This document shows, one piece after another, positions 63,257 to 64,000 of a DNA stretch of 64,000 bases. The position numbers and the translations under genes are program-made. Source of the stretch: JADMIH01 sp036399775 (GTDB lineage Bacteria > Chloroflexota > Chloroflexia > QHBQ01 > JADMIH01); NCBI GenBank assembly GCA_036399775.1, contig DASWMJ010000097.1, positions 1-64,000 of the forward strand, in the 5' to 3' direction. Each line of letters opens with the position of its first letter. The first letter of the stretch is position 1. The notes beneath the pieces are model-generated. The model was given only the letters and a program-made list of their open reading frames with translations, was not told where the DNA came from and did not search any database.

Positions 63257-64000
63257 ATGATTCAGCATGGTGAACTCTATCTGCGCGACATGGTACCACC
63301 CAGGTCAAAGCACTATGAGAAAGGCAAGTTCGGCAGGCTCTTTCCGACATTGCCTCCGTTCGCAATGGATAATGAAGAGGTTAGAAAGGCATTACTTGAA
63401 CTGGGCAAACCCGGAGGGATCATGGACGCCCTGGACCCGCCTCCTAACCCAAGTAGCCCGGACAATCCGGCTATCCCGGCTGGCTTCACTTTCCTGGGTC
63501 AATTCCTGGACCATGACCTCACCTTTGATCCAACCTCAAGCCTTGACCGGCAGAACGATCCCGAATCTATCGAGAACTTTCGCACCCCCGCTTTTGAGCT
63601 TGATAGCGTCTACGGGTCAGGGAAGGCGGCTTCTCCACACTTCTATGACAAAACGGGTCAGCGCAATAAGCTCCTTATAGACGCCGTCGCTCCTAAAGAC
63701 CTGCCCCGCAACAGCCAGGATGTAGCGATCATCGGCGATCCACGCAACGACGAGAATCTGATGGTTTCCCAACTTCATCTAGCCTTCATCAAATTCCACA
63801 ACGCCGTAGTAGACAAATTGGAACTGGAGAAGAATAAGAATAGGGATGTGTTCGCCGAGGCACAAAGGCTGGTGCGATGGCATTACCAGTGGATGATACT
63901 CCATGAGTTTCTTCCCCTCACTGTGGGCCAGGAAGTGGTAGACGACATCCTGGACGACAATCCAGCCTGGCGCTACGAGAAGAGCCAGGCTGGAAGCAAA
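63257..64000 (+). CDS. animal-type heme peroxidase (partial, cut by window end)
   Basis: The first 248 residues of a longer protein. It opens with MIQHGELYLRDMV, then PAIPAGFTFLGQFLDHDLTF, where GQFLDHD carries the distal His and the calcium/heme-linked Asp of the peroxidase-cyclooxygenase (animal heme peroxidase) superfamily. It continues with ELDSVYGSG, AIIGDPRNDENLMVSQLHLA, FIKFHNAVVD and RLVRWHYQWMILHEFLPLTV, all typical of bacterial peroxidockerin/peroxinectin-like members. The proximal His would lie beyond the window. There is no signal peptide. It may oxidise halides or organic substrates with peroxide. The start is well supported by AAGGGAGGG. Lower GC than the left neighbours suggests transfer. 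Confidence 0.88.
   Translation, partial: MIQHGELYLRDMVPPRSKHYEKGKFGRLFPTLPPFAMDNEEVRKALLELGKPGGIMDALDPPPNPSSPDNPAIPAGFTFLGQFLDHDLTFDPTSSLDRQNDPESIENFRTPAFELDSVYGSGKAASPHFYDKTGQRNKLLIDAVAPKDLPRNSQDVAIIGDPRNDENLMVSQLHLAFIKFHNAVVDKLELEKNKNRDVFAEAQRLVRWHYQWMILHEFLPLTVGQEVVDDILDDNPAWRYEKSQAGSK

Overview
The window looks like a GC-rich bacterial chromosome segment, most probably Chloroflexota. The assignment is an inference from gene content: GT-C membrane proteins carrying a repeated 'GG..FGYPIS...QYFERA' surface module, Thr-rich stalk proteins with degenerate S-layer-type domains, a Wzx/Wzy polysaccharide locus without a tyrosine kinase, and many intergenic heptanucleotide repeats and inverted repeats with CATTCTGAGCG-type ends. 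No rRNA, tRNA or CRISPR array was seen.

Layout. 1-2.2 kb: an AT-richer accessory segment with a small unknown protein and a DUF262/HNH (GmrSD-like) nuclease-type protein. 2.3-8.4 kb, minus strand: a secreted lysozyme-like protein, RecD2 helicase, SSB, an unknown protein, a small SWIM-type zinc protein, and, behind its own terminator, a vanadium-haloperoxidase/PAP2 protein. 8.9-18 kb, minus strand: a D,D-carboxypeptidase, a coupled nucleotidyltransferase/unknown pair, and two large membrane proteins of the GT-C type. 18.2-23.7 kb, plus strand: sucC without sucD, pepF, a SRPBCC protein and a third GT-C membrane protein that carries a palindromic repeat inserted in frame. 24.1-27.9 kb: a large secreted protein with a Thr-rich stalk and S-layer-like repeats. 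28.2-32.1 kb: a winged-helix AAA+ ATPase, a small protein and a CpaF/TadA ATPase, with no other Tad genes.

32.8-52.4 kb is a Wzx/Wzy-type exopolysaccharide locus. It has a WcaJ-like initiating transferase, five further glycosyltransferases, Wzx, Wzy, Wzz, two polysaccharide deacetylases, a DUF218 protein, a methyltransferase, and a DegT aminotransferase flanked by two FemAB/CelD-like acyltransferases. The promoters of wzx, the initiating transferase and a downstream S-layer/P-domain gene share one upstream box. This suggests a dedicated regulon.

52.8-64 kb: a remnant-looking P-domain/S-layer gene, a membrane-anchored glycoside-hydrolase-like protein, a bacterial ROCO protein (LRR-Roc-COR) of lower GC, a three-gene lipid operon (alkyl-DHAP-synthase-like oxidase, glycerol-3-phosphate dehydrogenase, diacylglycerol kinase-like), and the start of an animal-type heme peroxidase cut by the window end.

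The strongest candidates for something undescribed are the shared polysaccharide promoter box, the AAA+/small protein/CpaF trio, the in-frame palindromic element, and the several families of 7-bp repeats that sit against gene ends and starts and sometimes form coding sequence.
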